NCBI GenBank assembly: GCA_964390805.1
Contig: CAYMKL010000157.1
Span: 1-14,526, forward strand
Length of the DNA: 14,526 bases
Source: CAYMKL01 sp964390805
GTDB lineage: Bacteria; Chloroflexota; Anaerolineae; VGOG01
Direction: 5' to 3'
The position numbers and the translations under genes were made by a program. This document shows positions 1-7,513 of the stretch, piece by piece. The number at the start of each line of letters is the position of its first letter. Position 1 is the stretch's first letter. Below the pieces are notes generated by a model that did not search any database, had not been told where the DNA came from, and saw only the letters and a program-made list of their open reading frames with translations.

Positions 1-75
1 TGTTTTTGTCTCGATTTTGCCGATTTGGTCTCTGGTTGCACAATTGTTACGCTAGTGATCCATCCGAGGTGAGTT

Positions 76-1206
76 GTGAAAAGATACATACTTTTGGCCC
101 GACACGGCAGCGTGGACCGCGATGTGGACAAGCCCGATCGGGAACAAGGGCTGGCAAAGGGTGGCGAGGACGTCAAGCAAGTGGCGCATCGGCTCGCCGA
201 GCACCTGAGTGTACAGCCTCAGAAAGAGCCGATCATCATAGGCGAGATCTGGCATGGCAGCTACCAGCACGTCCGCGTGACAGCGGCGATCCTCGAGAAA
301 ACCCTCAGGACCCACGTAGAGGCATTCCATCCACGAGAGATCAGAGAGTGCAAGGCGCTCGACCCTGAGAAGTTCTGGGAGACTGAGGACTTGGATAAGC
401 GCCATAAACTCGGTAGGTGGTTGCTGGAAGGTTTCGAGGAGTATCCGGAGGAGTTTGGCGAAAATCGTGTGCCGGAGATGCCAAAGGAGACTGGCGAGGG
501 CGCAATCAGGGGGAACGCAATTCTGGTCGTCGGTCACGCACCGCACGTCGGCTGGATCGCCGAACGAATTCTACGCCGACCGCAGCCCATCGCTCGCTCG
601 GAACTGGTTTGCATCGCGATCAGTGATTCACGGTTGGATCGCCTACTACGGCGCGATCGTTGGTTGGTGTGGACGATTTCGCCATCCGATGCTGAGGTCA
701 CGAAGGAACTACATGCCAAGATAGAGTCCAAGATGAAATTAGCTGGGCTCCTGGGTAGTCTCATCACTGGTATATTGGGTTTGCTACTTGGATCTCTACT
801 GGATACCAAAAAGGTGTCTGCTCTAGACAGGGCTTCGCAACTGGACGTCTATGTTTCGGCGGGGCTATTTCTCGTCGCGCTAGGGTTGTATTTGGCAACC
901 ATGTATGCCTACGATAGGCTTCTCATGCCTACCCGTTTTTGGGCTGAGAAGGCGGCTAGGAAAGATCGTAGGTGGCTTGTTCAGCGGCCTCCAAGCTCGG
1001 CGACTTGGGTATTGTACCAGAATATGATTCGGGTTTGGAATTGGCTGTTTACACCGGCGACTTGGGCTGTCATTGCGGGCTTGCTCTCTCTGGCTCATGC
1101 CGTCTTTCATCCTAGCTGGATTGCTGTCGCGGGTGTGGCTCCCTTGCTTCTCGCCTTTGCCCGGTATTATCGGCACTTTCGGCCTACCTTGGGTACCGAA
1201 GACTAG
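76..1206 (+). CDS. Histidine phosphatase domain protein with C-terminal membrane domain
   Basis: The N-terminal ~200 residues are a histidine phosphatase (phosphoglycerate mutase-like) domain. The phosphate-accepting RHG motif is at residues 9-11 (catalytic His10), an Arg in a V-R-V-T-A-A context is near 67, and the second catalytic His is at 154 in VVGHAPHVGW. These match the family's expected active site. After about residue 220 the protein becomes hydrophobic: about 222-242, 256-283 and two segments within 325-365, so probably four membrane helices with charged stretches between. Most family members (SixA, PhoE, GpmB) are soluble and 150-230 residues long, so the 376-residue membrane fusion is unusual. 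The start is GTG at 76, with GAGGTGAG just upstream. It lies convergent to the minus-strand genes that follow. The substrate is unknown. The phosphatase fold is confident; membrane anchoring is inferred from hydrophobicity. Confidence 0.85.
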   Translation: MKRYILLARHGSVDRDVDKPDREQGLAKGGEDVKQVAHRLAEHLSVQPQKEPIIIGEIWHGSYQHVRVTAAILEKTLRTHVEAFHPREIRECKALDPEKFWETEDLDKRHKLGRWLLEGFEEYPEEFGENRVPEMPKETGEGAIRGNAILVVGHAPHVGWIAERILRRPQPIARSELVCIAISDSRLDRLLRRDRWLVWTISPSDAEVTKELHAKIESKMKLAGLLGSLITGILGLLLGSLLDTKKVSALDRASQLDVYVSAGLFLVALGLYLATMYAYDRLLMPTRFWAEKAARKDRRWLVQRPPSSATWVLYQNMIRVWNWLFTPATWAVIAGLLSLAHAVFHPSWIAVAGVAPLLLAFARYYRHFRPTLGTED

Positions 1207-1333
1207 GTTTGGTTTGAAGTCCTGTCTACCTGCTCACATTCGCCAAGCTCATGACGGCCCAAAGCTGCCGTAACCACACACGCTCAGGTGTTCTGGCCTC
1301 TGCTGCCTTCTTGTCCACAGCTTTTTCTCACAT

Positions 1334-2085
1334 TCAAATGGTGGTTGCCAGGGATCTCGTGGCCGATGGGGGCTTGATACCTTTCTGGCAGGTGGGCAGG
1401 CCCGAAGGGGCATTGGTGACTGCCAGTTCATCCGCAAGGCTTGTGGCTGCTGAATAGGCGTCTGCAGGGTTAAGCTGGTAGCCCGGCGGCAGCTTGATGT
1501 CGAGACTGATCGCCATCCGGCCGGGCAGGACCGTTACCGGCGCAGGTCCATGTGGGCTTTGACTACGCCCGGCTGTAGCCGCTCGAGACCACGCATCGTC
1601 AGCGTGCACCGTGTGTCTGCCTCCCGAACAGCGACACGGATGAGGTGGCTGTTGGTGTCGGCGATGTATGGTAGGGGCGAAGCTTGTCCTTTGCCTCATC
1701 GCTGATACCGACCCCCTCGGGCTCAAGGAGACCTGCCGAGGCGAAGGACGTCGGCATGACCGGGCTGGCCGGTGCCTATCAGAGTCTCAACGCAATCGGC
1801 GGTGGGATCGAGTGACTTGATCTCGTGGTTGTAGCTGTCGGCGATGTAGATGGAGCCATCGGCGAAGGCGATGCCGGTAGGATGCTGAAGGCACACCTCG
1901 GCGCGCACGCCGTCCATATGGCCGAATTCGGAGGGTCCATACCCTGCCAGCGTGATCACTCGCGGGTCGGTGTCGAGGGAGATGGCGCGGATGGCACTGA
2001 CCTCAGCTATGTTATCAAGGCGCTTCAGGAACTCGTCGGGCAACCCCACCAGTTCCTCAAAGCGCGCTCTGCTCGTCATGGCCAT
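1334..2085 (-). pseudogene. Decayed NHL-repeat protein (C-terminal part, multiple frameshifts)
   Basis: The piece from 2085 to about 1740 reads as NHL beta-propeller repeats (HPTGIAFADGSIYIADSYNH, then a V-E-T-L-I-G-T-G-Q-P-G-H-A-D stretch). The homology then continues in other frames. LLEPEGVGISDEAKDKL occupies about 1736-1680, YIADTNSHLIRV and LTMRGLERLQPG occupy about 1672-1570, and a C-terminal domain with ISLDIKLPPGYQLNP occupies about 1520-1470. At least three frame changes are needed, near 1740, 1675 and 1560. Order and spacing fit the C-terminal half of NHLRC2-type proteins, which normally start with a thioredoxin-like domain; none is visible here, so the 5' end is also missing or replaced. 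The first ATG lies about 10 nt after the DUF92 stop, suggesting a former operon. Sequencing error could explain one shift but hardly three. The 127 nt between this remnant and the phosphatase gene hold nothing recognisable. Confidence 0.75.
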
Positions 2086-2094
2086 CCCCTGCTA

Positions 2095-2928
2095 TCAAAA
2101 GACAAGCCACCCCAAAAAGCCGGCGATCAAACTACCTACGATGGAACTCACAAAGTTGACCAAATCGTTGTTCAGCCAGCGCCAGCCGCGCAGGTGCCGG
2201 GTGGGCTGGCCACAGCGGTGCACCTTGCTCTCGGTCTCCTTTTGGCATTGTGAGCAGTAGTAGATGCCCTGCGCCGTAGCCCCCAATAGGCTGTCAAAGG
2301 TGGAGCCGGCGAGGCCAGCGAGGATGCCGATGGGCACGAGCCAGAGGTAGCCTCCATTCAACGGCCCGCTTCCCCAGATCGCTTCCACCTGACCCAGGAG
2401 GACAGCCAACAAACCGATGAAGAGGCCGCCACCCAAAGCCGCTATCGTCCCCAGAGGTGTCACCCCTCCTGAAGTACCGACGGGCACCCTCTGGCCGGTG
2501 GTCAAAAGGCGGGGCGGGGTGGGGCTCAGCACGCCAAGCTCCGTGGCCCAGGTGTCGGCGTTTACGGCTGCCATGGCCCCTACAAAGGCGGCGAATAGGA
2601 TGGGGTCGGGCTGGCAGAAATAGGTTATGGCTAGAACAGCTCCCCAGCCTCCATTGGCCAGGGATTGGCCCAGGTCCCGCTGGCTGGTCTTGGCGAACTT
2701 CTCAGCCAGCCCCCGCTTGTCGGCCTTCCGGTAGTGGGAGAGAAAGCTGGAGGAGATGAAGAAGGCGATCAACAGCAGGCCCCAGGTCCACCCGCCCAGG
2801 CCAAAGGTGAGGGTGCCGACGATGATGGCCCCCACGACGCCGGTGGGGGAAAGTGACCGCCCTCGATAGCCCACCCAGGCGATGAGGGCGCTGAAGGCCA
2901 TACCAAAAGCCAATTGCCACACGTTCAA
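2095..2928 (-). CDS. DUF92 family integral membrane protein
   Basis: This 277-residue polytopic membrane protein has the signature blocks of DUF92 (TMEM19-like): NGG at 92-94, ADTWATELG at 124-132, GTSGGVTPLG at 151-160, GSTFDSLLGA at 208-217, a C-x-x-C pair at 225/228 with a further C-G at 239-240, and WLNNDLVNF near 251-259. The family includes the plant phytyl-phosphate kinase VTE6, so a prenyl-phosphate or lipid-phosphate kinase role is possible but unproven for bacterial members. I place the start at TTG 2928, with GAGG eight bases upstream and the hydrophobic N-terminus beginning at once. The frame stays open further upstream (to 3090), but those extra 54 residues are low-quality and non-hydrophobic. 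The NHL remnant follows within ~10 nt on the same strand. Confidence 0.85.
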   Translation of the reverse strand: MNVWQLAFGMAFSALIAWVGYRGRSLSPTGVVGAIIVGTLTFGLGGWTWGLLLIAFFISSSFLSHYRKADKRGLAEKFAKTSQRDLGQSLANGGWGAVLAITYFCQPDPILFAAFVGAMAAVNADTWATELGVLSPTPPRLLTTGQRVPVGTSGGVTPLGTIAALGGGLFIGLLAVLLGQVEAIWGSGPLNGGYLWLVPIGILAGLAGSTFDSLLGATAQGIYYCSQCQKETESKVHRCGQPTRHLRGWRWLNNDLVNFVSSIVGSLIAGFLGWLVF

Positions 2929-3215
2929 GGTTCTTGCCTCACAGATTGGAAGAGGATGCTGAAATCCACCGTCAGACTCTGCAAATGCCCATACTTGCCT
3001 GAGCCCTTGAGTGGATTTGGCTCGTCCTGTCGAACATACGCTTCCGCAAGCCCAACCGTTTGCCCTGCTACTTCCTGCACAGCGCTTCACGCTCCTGCAA
3101 ACGCGCCAACCTTACCGTGATGCCATTCAAGGCGTTCCCCTCATTACCCTGTAGGAGACTCTGCTCCAGCATCTTGCAGTAACCCAGAAGCACTGGTTGC
3201 CTGCTACGTGACCCC
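2929..3215. other. Intergenic stretch with one doubtful short ORF
   Basis: These 287 bases between the broken methyltransferase and the DUF92 gene hold no recognised gene. On the minus strand a 41-codon frame (GTG at 3193, stop at 3068) reads as a helix-rich peptide with M-L-E-Q and L-A-R-L-Q-E-R-E stretches. It has no convincing ribosome binding site and I do not recognise it. It could be the tail of a lost gene or chance. No terminator with a T-tract was seen. Confidence 0.3.
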
Positions 3216-3785
3216 CTAACTCACAGAGGCTGTCACAACACAGTGCGTGCCATTGATGCGCCCGAAAAACGCGCCATCATCAGCCGTGATATATGCCTTC
3301 TCAAGGTCCAGTGGCGTATGATGTGAGCTCACCCTGAATCCCCGTTCAGACAAGAAACTTTCTATCTCACCTGCCTCTATGCCGAATGTCCAACCCTCGC
3401 CCGCCTTCGATACCCTTTCAAATATCTCCTTCTCTCCGTAGTACCTGTTCTCCCGCCTGAGCACTGACGCATAGATGTAGTCAAAGACTACCCTACTCCC
3501 CTCTGCCCCGCTGTCACGAATGAAAGCCAATGTAAAGATTTCATCCAACAGTTTCGTTCTCGCCAAAACGTACTCGTAGATGCCAGGTGGGGCCACCCGC
3601 TTCACGAAGAGCTTTCTCAGAAAAGGGATATTGAGAATGCCCTTGGCAAATGCTGGCAGGAAGACCTCAGCCATGTAATCCGGCCCACGGAAACGTTCAT
3701 CCTGTTCTTTGGTGGCGCACGCTCGTGAGAAACATGTGTAACCTGCGGTGTTGGAGGCTTTCCTCTCAATCGCTCGTTTGGCCAT
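3216..3785 (-). pseudogene. PF04072-type SAM methyltransferase with internal deletion
   Basis: The ends of this 189-residue frame fit the leucine carboxyl methyltransferase-like family (PF04072, S-adenosylmethionine-dependent). Residues 11-40 (SNTAGYTCFSRA onward) and LARTKLLDEI at 74-83 are the usual N-terminal part. From about 86, TLAFIRDSGAEGSRVVFDYI, followed by TFGIEAGEIESFLSERGF and RINGTHCVV, is the usual C-terminal part. Family members are usually 270-300 residues. The middle is absent, including the glycine-rich SAM-binding G-x-G-x-D-x-R loop and the E-G-V-x-x-Y-L segment, and the reading frame is kept across the junction near residues 83-86. The product should not bind SAM, so I call it a deletion derivative. 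The start is ATG 3785 with GGAG ten bases upstream. It lies 51 nt after the MFS gene, probably in the same transcript. Confidence 0.7.
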
Positions 3786-3836
3786 TGTTTCTTCGCTCCG
3801 AGAAGGTGTGCATTTAATCGCACAGGATTGCGACTC

Positions 3837-5129
3837 TTACCCCTCGGCCGTAACTAGAACCTTCGCCTTCGCGCTAGCCCCGTTCTTGTTGTTCTCCTCA
3901 ATGTCCACCAACGCTGGCACGAAGAACAGAGCCAGCCCTGCCAACCCACACAGCACGCCAGCCGCCACGTACCACACTTGTAGGCCAAGCCAATCGCTCA
4001 CCGGGCCAGCGATGGCCAGGCTAAAGGGGGAGGTGACCGAGAGCAGACTACCCATCATGGTGAACACGCGCCCCTGTATCTCTGGTGCTACTCTCCCCTG
4101 GAGAATGGCCATAATCGGCCCATCTATCAGCGGAATCGTTAACCCCGTTACGAAGATGCTCGCCAGGGCTATCGCGAACGCTTCTCCCGGCGTGAATCCC
4201 AACACCAAGAAGCTCAAACCCAATATGACCATGCCCAGCATCGTGGTGTAGATCTTCCGTCGAAAGCCGCCCCACACGCTCAGGATGAGCCCACCCAATA
4301 CGATGCCCACCCCGGCTACCGCTTCCAGCAGGCTCAACTGCGCCGCGTCGCCGTTGAAGTGATCGCTCACCAGAAGCGGCAGTAACGAGAAAGCCGGCGT
4401 CAGCGCGATCTTGACGATCATCGCCACCCCTATCAGGGCCACCAGCCCCGGCCAGCTCCGAATGTAGCTCAACCCCTCGCGCATGTCGGCCCAGATTGAT
4501 GGCTTTTCCGCGCCGATATCGTCGCGCTTGGGTTGCGGCACTTGCACGAGGAGCAGCGAGGTAATCGCCAGCATAGCTGTCCCCACGTCTATCAGCATGA
4601 TGCCGTGAAGCGGCATCACTCCCATCAAAAGTGCTCCCAACGGCGGAGCGATGATATTGAGCACCCCGTTCAATGTCTGGTTGAGGCCCGCTACTCGCGT
4701 CAGGTGCTTGTCGGGCACCATGAGCGAGGTCGAGGCCTGCATCGCCGGCCAGTGGAAGCTCCCGCCCACCGCGCGCACTGCCATGATGACGTACACGTGC
4801 CAGATCTGTACGGCATCAACCCAGAACAGATACACCAGCCACAGCAGGGCCAGCGCAATCATGCCGTCGGCTACGATCATCACTATGCGCCGGTTCCAGC
4901 GGTCCACATATGCGCCAGCGATGGGGGCCAGGATGATCTCTGGGAGCAGAGCCACCATTGATGCCGTCGCCAGCACCGTGGCTGAGCCGGTCAACTGGGT
5001 GAGCCACCAAACCAGCGCGAACTGAACCACCCTGCTGCCGACCAACGAAAATGCTTGCCCTGTCCAGATAGTGAAAAACGGGAGTTTCCAGGGCGTTGCC
5101 TTCAATTGCTGACTGCTGACGGTCTTCAT
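3837..5129 (-). CDS. MFS transporter, macrolide-efflux (MefA)-like
   Basis: This 430-residue protein of the major facilitator superfamily has about twelve hydrophobic segments. The N-terminal FFTIWTGQAFSLVGSRVVQF helix is typical of the MefA/MFS_3 drug-exporter group. The cytoplasmic loop-2 motif G-A-Y-V-D-R-W-N-R-R is at 72-81, and a charged central loop (PQPKRDD) separates the two halves. The expected role is proton-driven export of a drug or metabolite across the inner membrane; the substrate cannot be read from the sequence. ATG 5129 is preferred because GGAGAG lies seven bases upstream; the TTG one codon earlier also opens the frame. The gene follows the SHOCT cluster by 71 nt with no terminator seen between, so it may be read through from the promoter near 7980. 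Confidence 0.88.
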   Translation of the reverse strand: MKTVSSQQLKATPWKLPFFTIWTGQAFSLVGSRVVQFALVWWLTQLTGSATVLATASMVALLPEIILAPIAGAYVDRWNRRIVMIVADGMIALALLWLVYLFWVDAVQIWHVYVIMAVRAVGGSFHWPAMQASTSLMVPDKHLTRVAGLNQTLNGVLNIIAPPLGALLMGVMPLHGIMLIDVGTAMLAITSLLLVQVPQPKRDDIGAEKPSIWADMREGLSYIRSWPGLVALIGVAMIVKIALTPAFSLLPLLVSDHFNGDAAQLSLLEAVAGVGIVLGGLILSVWGGFRRKIYTTMLGMVILGLSFLVLGFTPGEAFAIALASIFVTGLTIPLIDGPIMAILQGRVAPEIQGRVFTMMGSLLSVTSPFSLAIAGPVSDWLGLQVWYVAAGVLCGLAGLALFFVPALVDIEENNKNGASAKAKVLVTAEG

Positions 5130-5200
5130 CAACGAGCTCTCCGTCTATTGAGATGACGTTCCATCATTTTTCTCCATTCGATTTTTCTGGCTCGGCCTAA

Positions 5201-5314
5201 CTAGAAGCTGGGCGGCGGAACCCAGAGACAGACCCAGAATCCAACCAATAGGATGAACAGGACGATCCCCACGATCATTCGAGCAAGCTCGGCCGTTTGC
5301 TCACCACGCTCCAA
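5201..5314 (-). CDS. Small single-pass membrane peptide (37 residues)
   Basis: TTG at 5314 is preceded by a strong GGAGGAGGGG ribosome binding site. It opens a 37-residue frame with a short polar N-terminus (MERGEQTAELAR), one hydrophobic helix at about residues 13-31 (MIVGIVLFILLVGFWVC begins it), and a proline-rich end with P-P-P-S-F before TAG. It lies between the 11-residue-repeat gene (33 nt away) and the MFS gene (71 nt away) on the same strand. The combination of Shine-Dalgarno, clean transmembrane segment and operon spacing argues that it is translated. I recognise no family. It could anchor or report membrane state for the neighbouring SHOCT-like proteins, but that is speculation. 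An internal ATG at residue 13 is an alternative start. Confidence 0.55.
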   Translation of the reverse strand: MERGEQTAELARMIVGIVLFILLVGFWVCLWVPPPSF

Positions 5315-5347
5315 GCCCCTCCTCCTATCGCCTTTGCCTAAAGACAG

Positions 5348-5728
5348 CTATTCACCGAGCGCGCGCAGCAAGCTTTCCGCCTCGGCAATGCTGATCTTGC
5401 CCTCTTCCACCATGCGCAAGATGGCAAGGCGTTCCTCTCGCAGGCTGCCGGCGCTGGCAGCAGAAGAAGCCCTTTGCTCCTCCAGCCATTCTCTAATGCG
5501 CTCGCCCGCCAGCTCCAATTTCTGGGCCAGTTCTTCGGCCCAAACCTCCATGCGAGGTCCAAACTCCTTGCCCCAGGTCTCCATGCGCTGTCCGAACTCA
5601 CTGCCCCAGGCTTCTATGTGACGGCCGAACTCCTCGCCCCAGGCAGCCATCTGCTCACCAAACTGCTCACAGGTATCGCCAAAGCTTGTGGCCTCTTGAG
5701 TTTGCGTGGTTGCTGTTTGCTGTTCCAT
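5348..5728 (-). CDS. 11-residue amphipathic repeat protein with C-terminal SHOCT-like module
   Basis: This is a 126-residue soluble protein. Residues 21-75 are five back-to-back 11-residue repeats, roughly [EKS]-[EQ]-[FL]-[GA]-x-x-[MIL]-x-x-[WA]-[GA], with Trp at 30, 41, 52 and 63. Such periodicity gives a long amphipathic helix, either a hendecad coiled coil or a membrane-surface helix of the apolipoprotein/synuclein type. Residues 97-126 are a SHOCT-like helical hairpin (REERLAILRMVEEGKISIAE and on), the same module as in the three genes upstream. The start is ATG 5728, with AAGGAGG eight bases upstream; the frame is open twelve codons further, but without a site. It lies 39 nt after the solenoid gene. 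The repeat domain resembles nothing I can name, so only the C-terminal module is assigned. Confidence 0.8.
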   Translation of the reverse strand: MEQQTATTQTQEATSFGDTCEQFGEQMAAWGEEFGRHIEAWGSEFGQRMETWGKEFGPRMEVWAEELAQKLELAGERIREWLEEQRASSAASAGSLREERLAILRMVEEGKISIAEAESLLRALGE

Positions 5729-5767
5729 TGCTACTGCCTCCTTCATTCGTTTTTCTGCTTTCAACTC

Positions 5768-7069
5768 TCAGCCTTCGAGGGCTTGTAAGAGGGTTTCGGC
5801 CTCCTGGGTGGAGATCGTGCCCTCAGCCAGCATCTTGAGCACCACCAGGCGTTCCTCTTCGCTGGGTGCCTGGCCCCGTCCCGCTGTGCGTTGTCTGCCG
5901 CGACCTGTCTCTCGCTCGAAGTGCCGCCGCACTTTCCGCTGTGCTTTCTCCTGAGTGCGTTCTGCCTTGCGCCGCGCTCTCTCTGCGACGCGCTGGGCCT
6001 TGGCAATCTCCCGTTCCGCCTGTCGGCGGGCCTTTTCCGCCTCGCGGCGGGCGATGGCTTCGAGGTCAATCGTGGCCAGCTTGTCGGCCACCCGCTGCTG
6101 AATGCGCCAGGCTAACTCCTGGGCTGCCACGCCAGCCTCGGCGCCAATCCTGCCCAGGTCAACAGCCAACGTGGCAAAAGCATCGCGCTCTTGATCCTCA
6201 TCCCCTTCGCCCACGGTCTTGAGCAACACGTTGCCGTGCGTGGAAGTCAGTGTGACCTGTGCCTCGCCGCCCCCGATCGTGGCCAGCCATTGCCCTTCCT
6301 CCGTCATCTCCCCAGTGGGTTCTTTGGCTCTGACCTGTCCTTTGGTTGCCTGGAGAGTGAACGCCGCGCTGCTGCCTGACAACGCCCTGACGATGAGGTT
6401 GCCCCTGGCCTTGATCTCATAGGTGAATGGCCCGGCAAAGACCGTCTTGAGCGAGAGGTCGCCGCCCACCTGCGCCACGTCTGCGCCCGCTGTCCAGGCT
6501 CGGCCGATCAGGTCTGCGCCAACGTCACTCAGGTAGAGCATGCCGTTCAACTGGCGCAGATAAGCATCGCCTGCCACTGACCGCGCCGACAGCGGCCCGT
6601 TGATCCTTTCCGCCAACAGATCGCCACCCACTGTGCCAAACTCCACGGGTCCGTTCACTTGCCGCACCCTGGCATCGCCCTGGACGGTCCCCGCGCTGAC
6701 AGCGGCGGTCCAGCCCTCTACCGTCAGGTCGCCCTGGATTGTGCTCAGCGACGCGCTGACGGCGCCATCCTGGAACTGTGCGTCTCCCTGCACAGTGGTC
6801 ACCTCCACGGCTCCGCGAACTCCCTGCACGGAGAGGTTGCCCTGAGCCTGGATGACGACGAGGGAAGCGCCGGCTGGCACAGTCAGGCTGCAATCACGGT
6901 TGGCGACCAGTGCTACTGCATCCTCCCGCTCTTCAACGGTCAGCACCTCTTCGCTGTCCACCTCGATCAGAACTTCCGTATTGTCCCACGTCGCTACGGC
7001 CAGGTCCCCCTGGCAGGCAGTCACTTCTACGCGGGGAGATTCCGATGTCGAGATCCTCTTTTGATACAT
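5768..7069 (-). CDS. DUF4097-like beta-solenoid protein with coiled coil and C-terminal SHOCT-like module
   Basis: This 433-residue protein has three parts. Residues ~1-285 are beta-strand rich, with [VI]-x-G-D turns at 18-residue spacing (GD near 95, 113, 131, 149, 167, 185 and 203), as in a right-handed beta-solenoid of the DUF4097/YvlB/LiaX kind. Residues ~335-385 are an Ala/Arg/Glu/Lys coiled coil (RREAEKARRQAEREIAKAQR and on). Residues 404-433 are a SHOCT-like hairpin (EERLVVLKMLAEGTISTQEA). No signal peptide or membrane helix is seen, so it is probably cytoplasmic. YvlB and LiaX, linked to cell-envelope stress in Firmicutes, carry the SHOCT-like part at the N-terminus; here it is at the C-terminus. 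ATG 7069 is chosen because AGGAGG precedes it; the TTG five codons upstream lies within that site. It follows the previous gene by 19 nt. Confidence 0.82.
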   Translation of the reverse strand: MYQKRISTSESPRVEVTACQGDLAVATWDNTEVLIEVDSEEVLTVEEREDAVALVANRDCSLTVPAGASLVVIQAQGNLSVQGVRGAVEVTTVQGDAQFQDGAVSASLSTIQGDLTVEGWTAAVSAGTVQGDARVRQVNGPVEFGTVGGDLLAERINGPLSARSVAGDAYLRQLNGMLYLSDVGADLIGRAWTAGADVAQVGGDLSLKTVFAGPFTYEIKARGNLIVRALSGSSAAFTLQATKGQVRAKEPTGEMTEEGQWLATIGGGEAQVTLTSTHGNVLLKTVGEGDEDQERDAFATLAVDLGRIGAEAGVAAQELAWRIQQRVADKLATIDLEAIARREAEKARRQAEREIAKAQRVAERARRKAERTQEKAQRKVRRHFERETGRGRQRTAGRGQAPSEEERLVVLKMLAEGTISTQEAETLLQALEG

Positions 7070-7088
7070 TTTTACCTCCTGCAAAGTG

Positions 7089-7469
7089 CTATTCGACGAA
7101 AATCTCTACTCGTTCGTCGTCATCAGGGTCTTCGACTTCCAGGATTTTGCCCTGTGCGCCCTCTCCTGCGGCGGCCATTAACTCGTCTTCGATGTCCGCC
7201 AGCTCAGGCACGAACTGAGCGCCTAGCTTGAGACCCACGCTGACCAACCCCATGGGCAGGCTGAAGTTGACCTTGGGCTTGCCCGTTGCCGTGTTGAACA
7301 CCCGGACGCGCAACCAGCGATCGCGTAATGCCTCACTTGTCCTGTCTGTCCGTCCCGGGCGGTCATGGGATGCAATGGCATTTAGAAGTCGTGCTCCTTC
7401 CTCGGCAGAGATCTTTCCTTCGCTGATCATTTGGAGAATCTGCGCCCGTTCTTCTTTCGACGCTGCCAT
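7089..7469 (-). CDS. SHOCT-like domain protein (YvlB/LiaX N-terminal-like)
   Basis: This is a 126-residue cytoplasmic protein. Residues 5-33 form the SHOCT-like helical hairpin (KEERAQILQMISEGKISAEE and on). Residues 51-126 form a compact second part with RWLRVRVFNTATGKPKVNFS at 51-70, then LPMGLVSVGLKLG, and an acidic tail ending V-E-I-F-V-E. The same two-part arrangement occurs in proteins annotated as SHOCT-like or LiaX/YvlB N-terminal-domain proteins; the molecular role is unknown. The start is ATG 7469, because GAGGAGGTG lies about seven bases upstream; the frame also opens sixteen codons earlier, overlapping the DUF2089 gene. It is the second gene of the run and lies 44 nt after the DUF2089 stop. 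Confidence 0.82.
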   Translation of the reverse strand: MAASKEERAQILQMISEGKISAEEGARLLNAIASHDRPGRTDRTSEALRDRWLRVRVFNTATGKPKVNFSLPMGLVSVGLKLGAQFVPELADIEDELMAAAGEGAQGKILEVEDPDDDERVEIFVE

Positions 7470-7513
7470 GTTGAACACCTCCTCAAGTGATTTCGCTAAC
7501 TTTTGATTCGAAC

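Noticed and set aside
1..75. Promoter for the phosphatase gene.
   Set aside because: TTGCCG/TTGCAC-like boxes exist but no matching -10 lies at 16-18 bases; the true promoter may be outside the window.
1825..2260. Plus-strand frames opposite the NHL remnant and the end of DUF92.
   Set aside because: They have no recognisable protein features and are explained as antisense shadows of the minus-strand sequences.
4533..5025. Plus-strand frames opposite the MFS gene (His/Gln-rich).
   Set aside because: The composition is that of an antisense shadow of a membrane protein gene, with no start signal.
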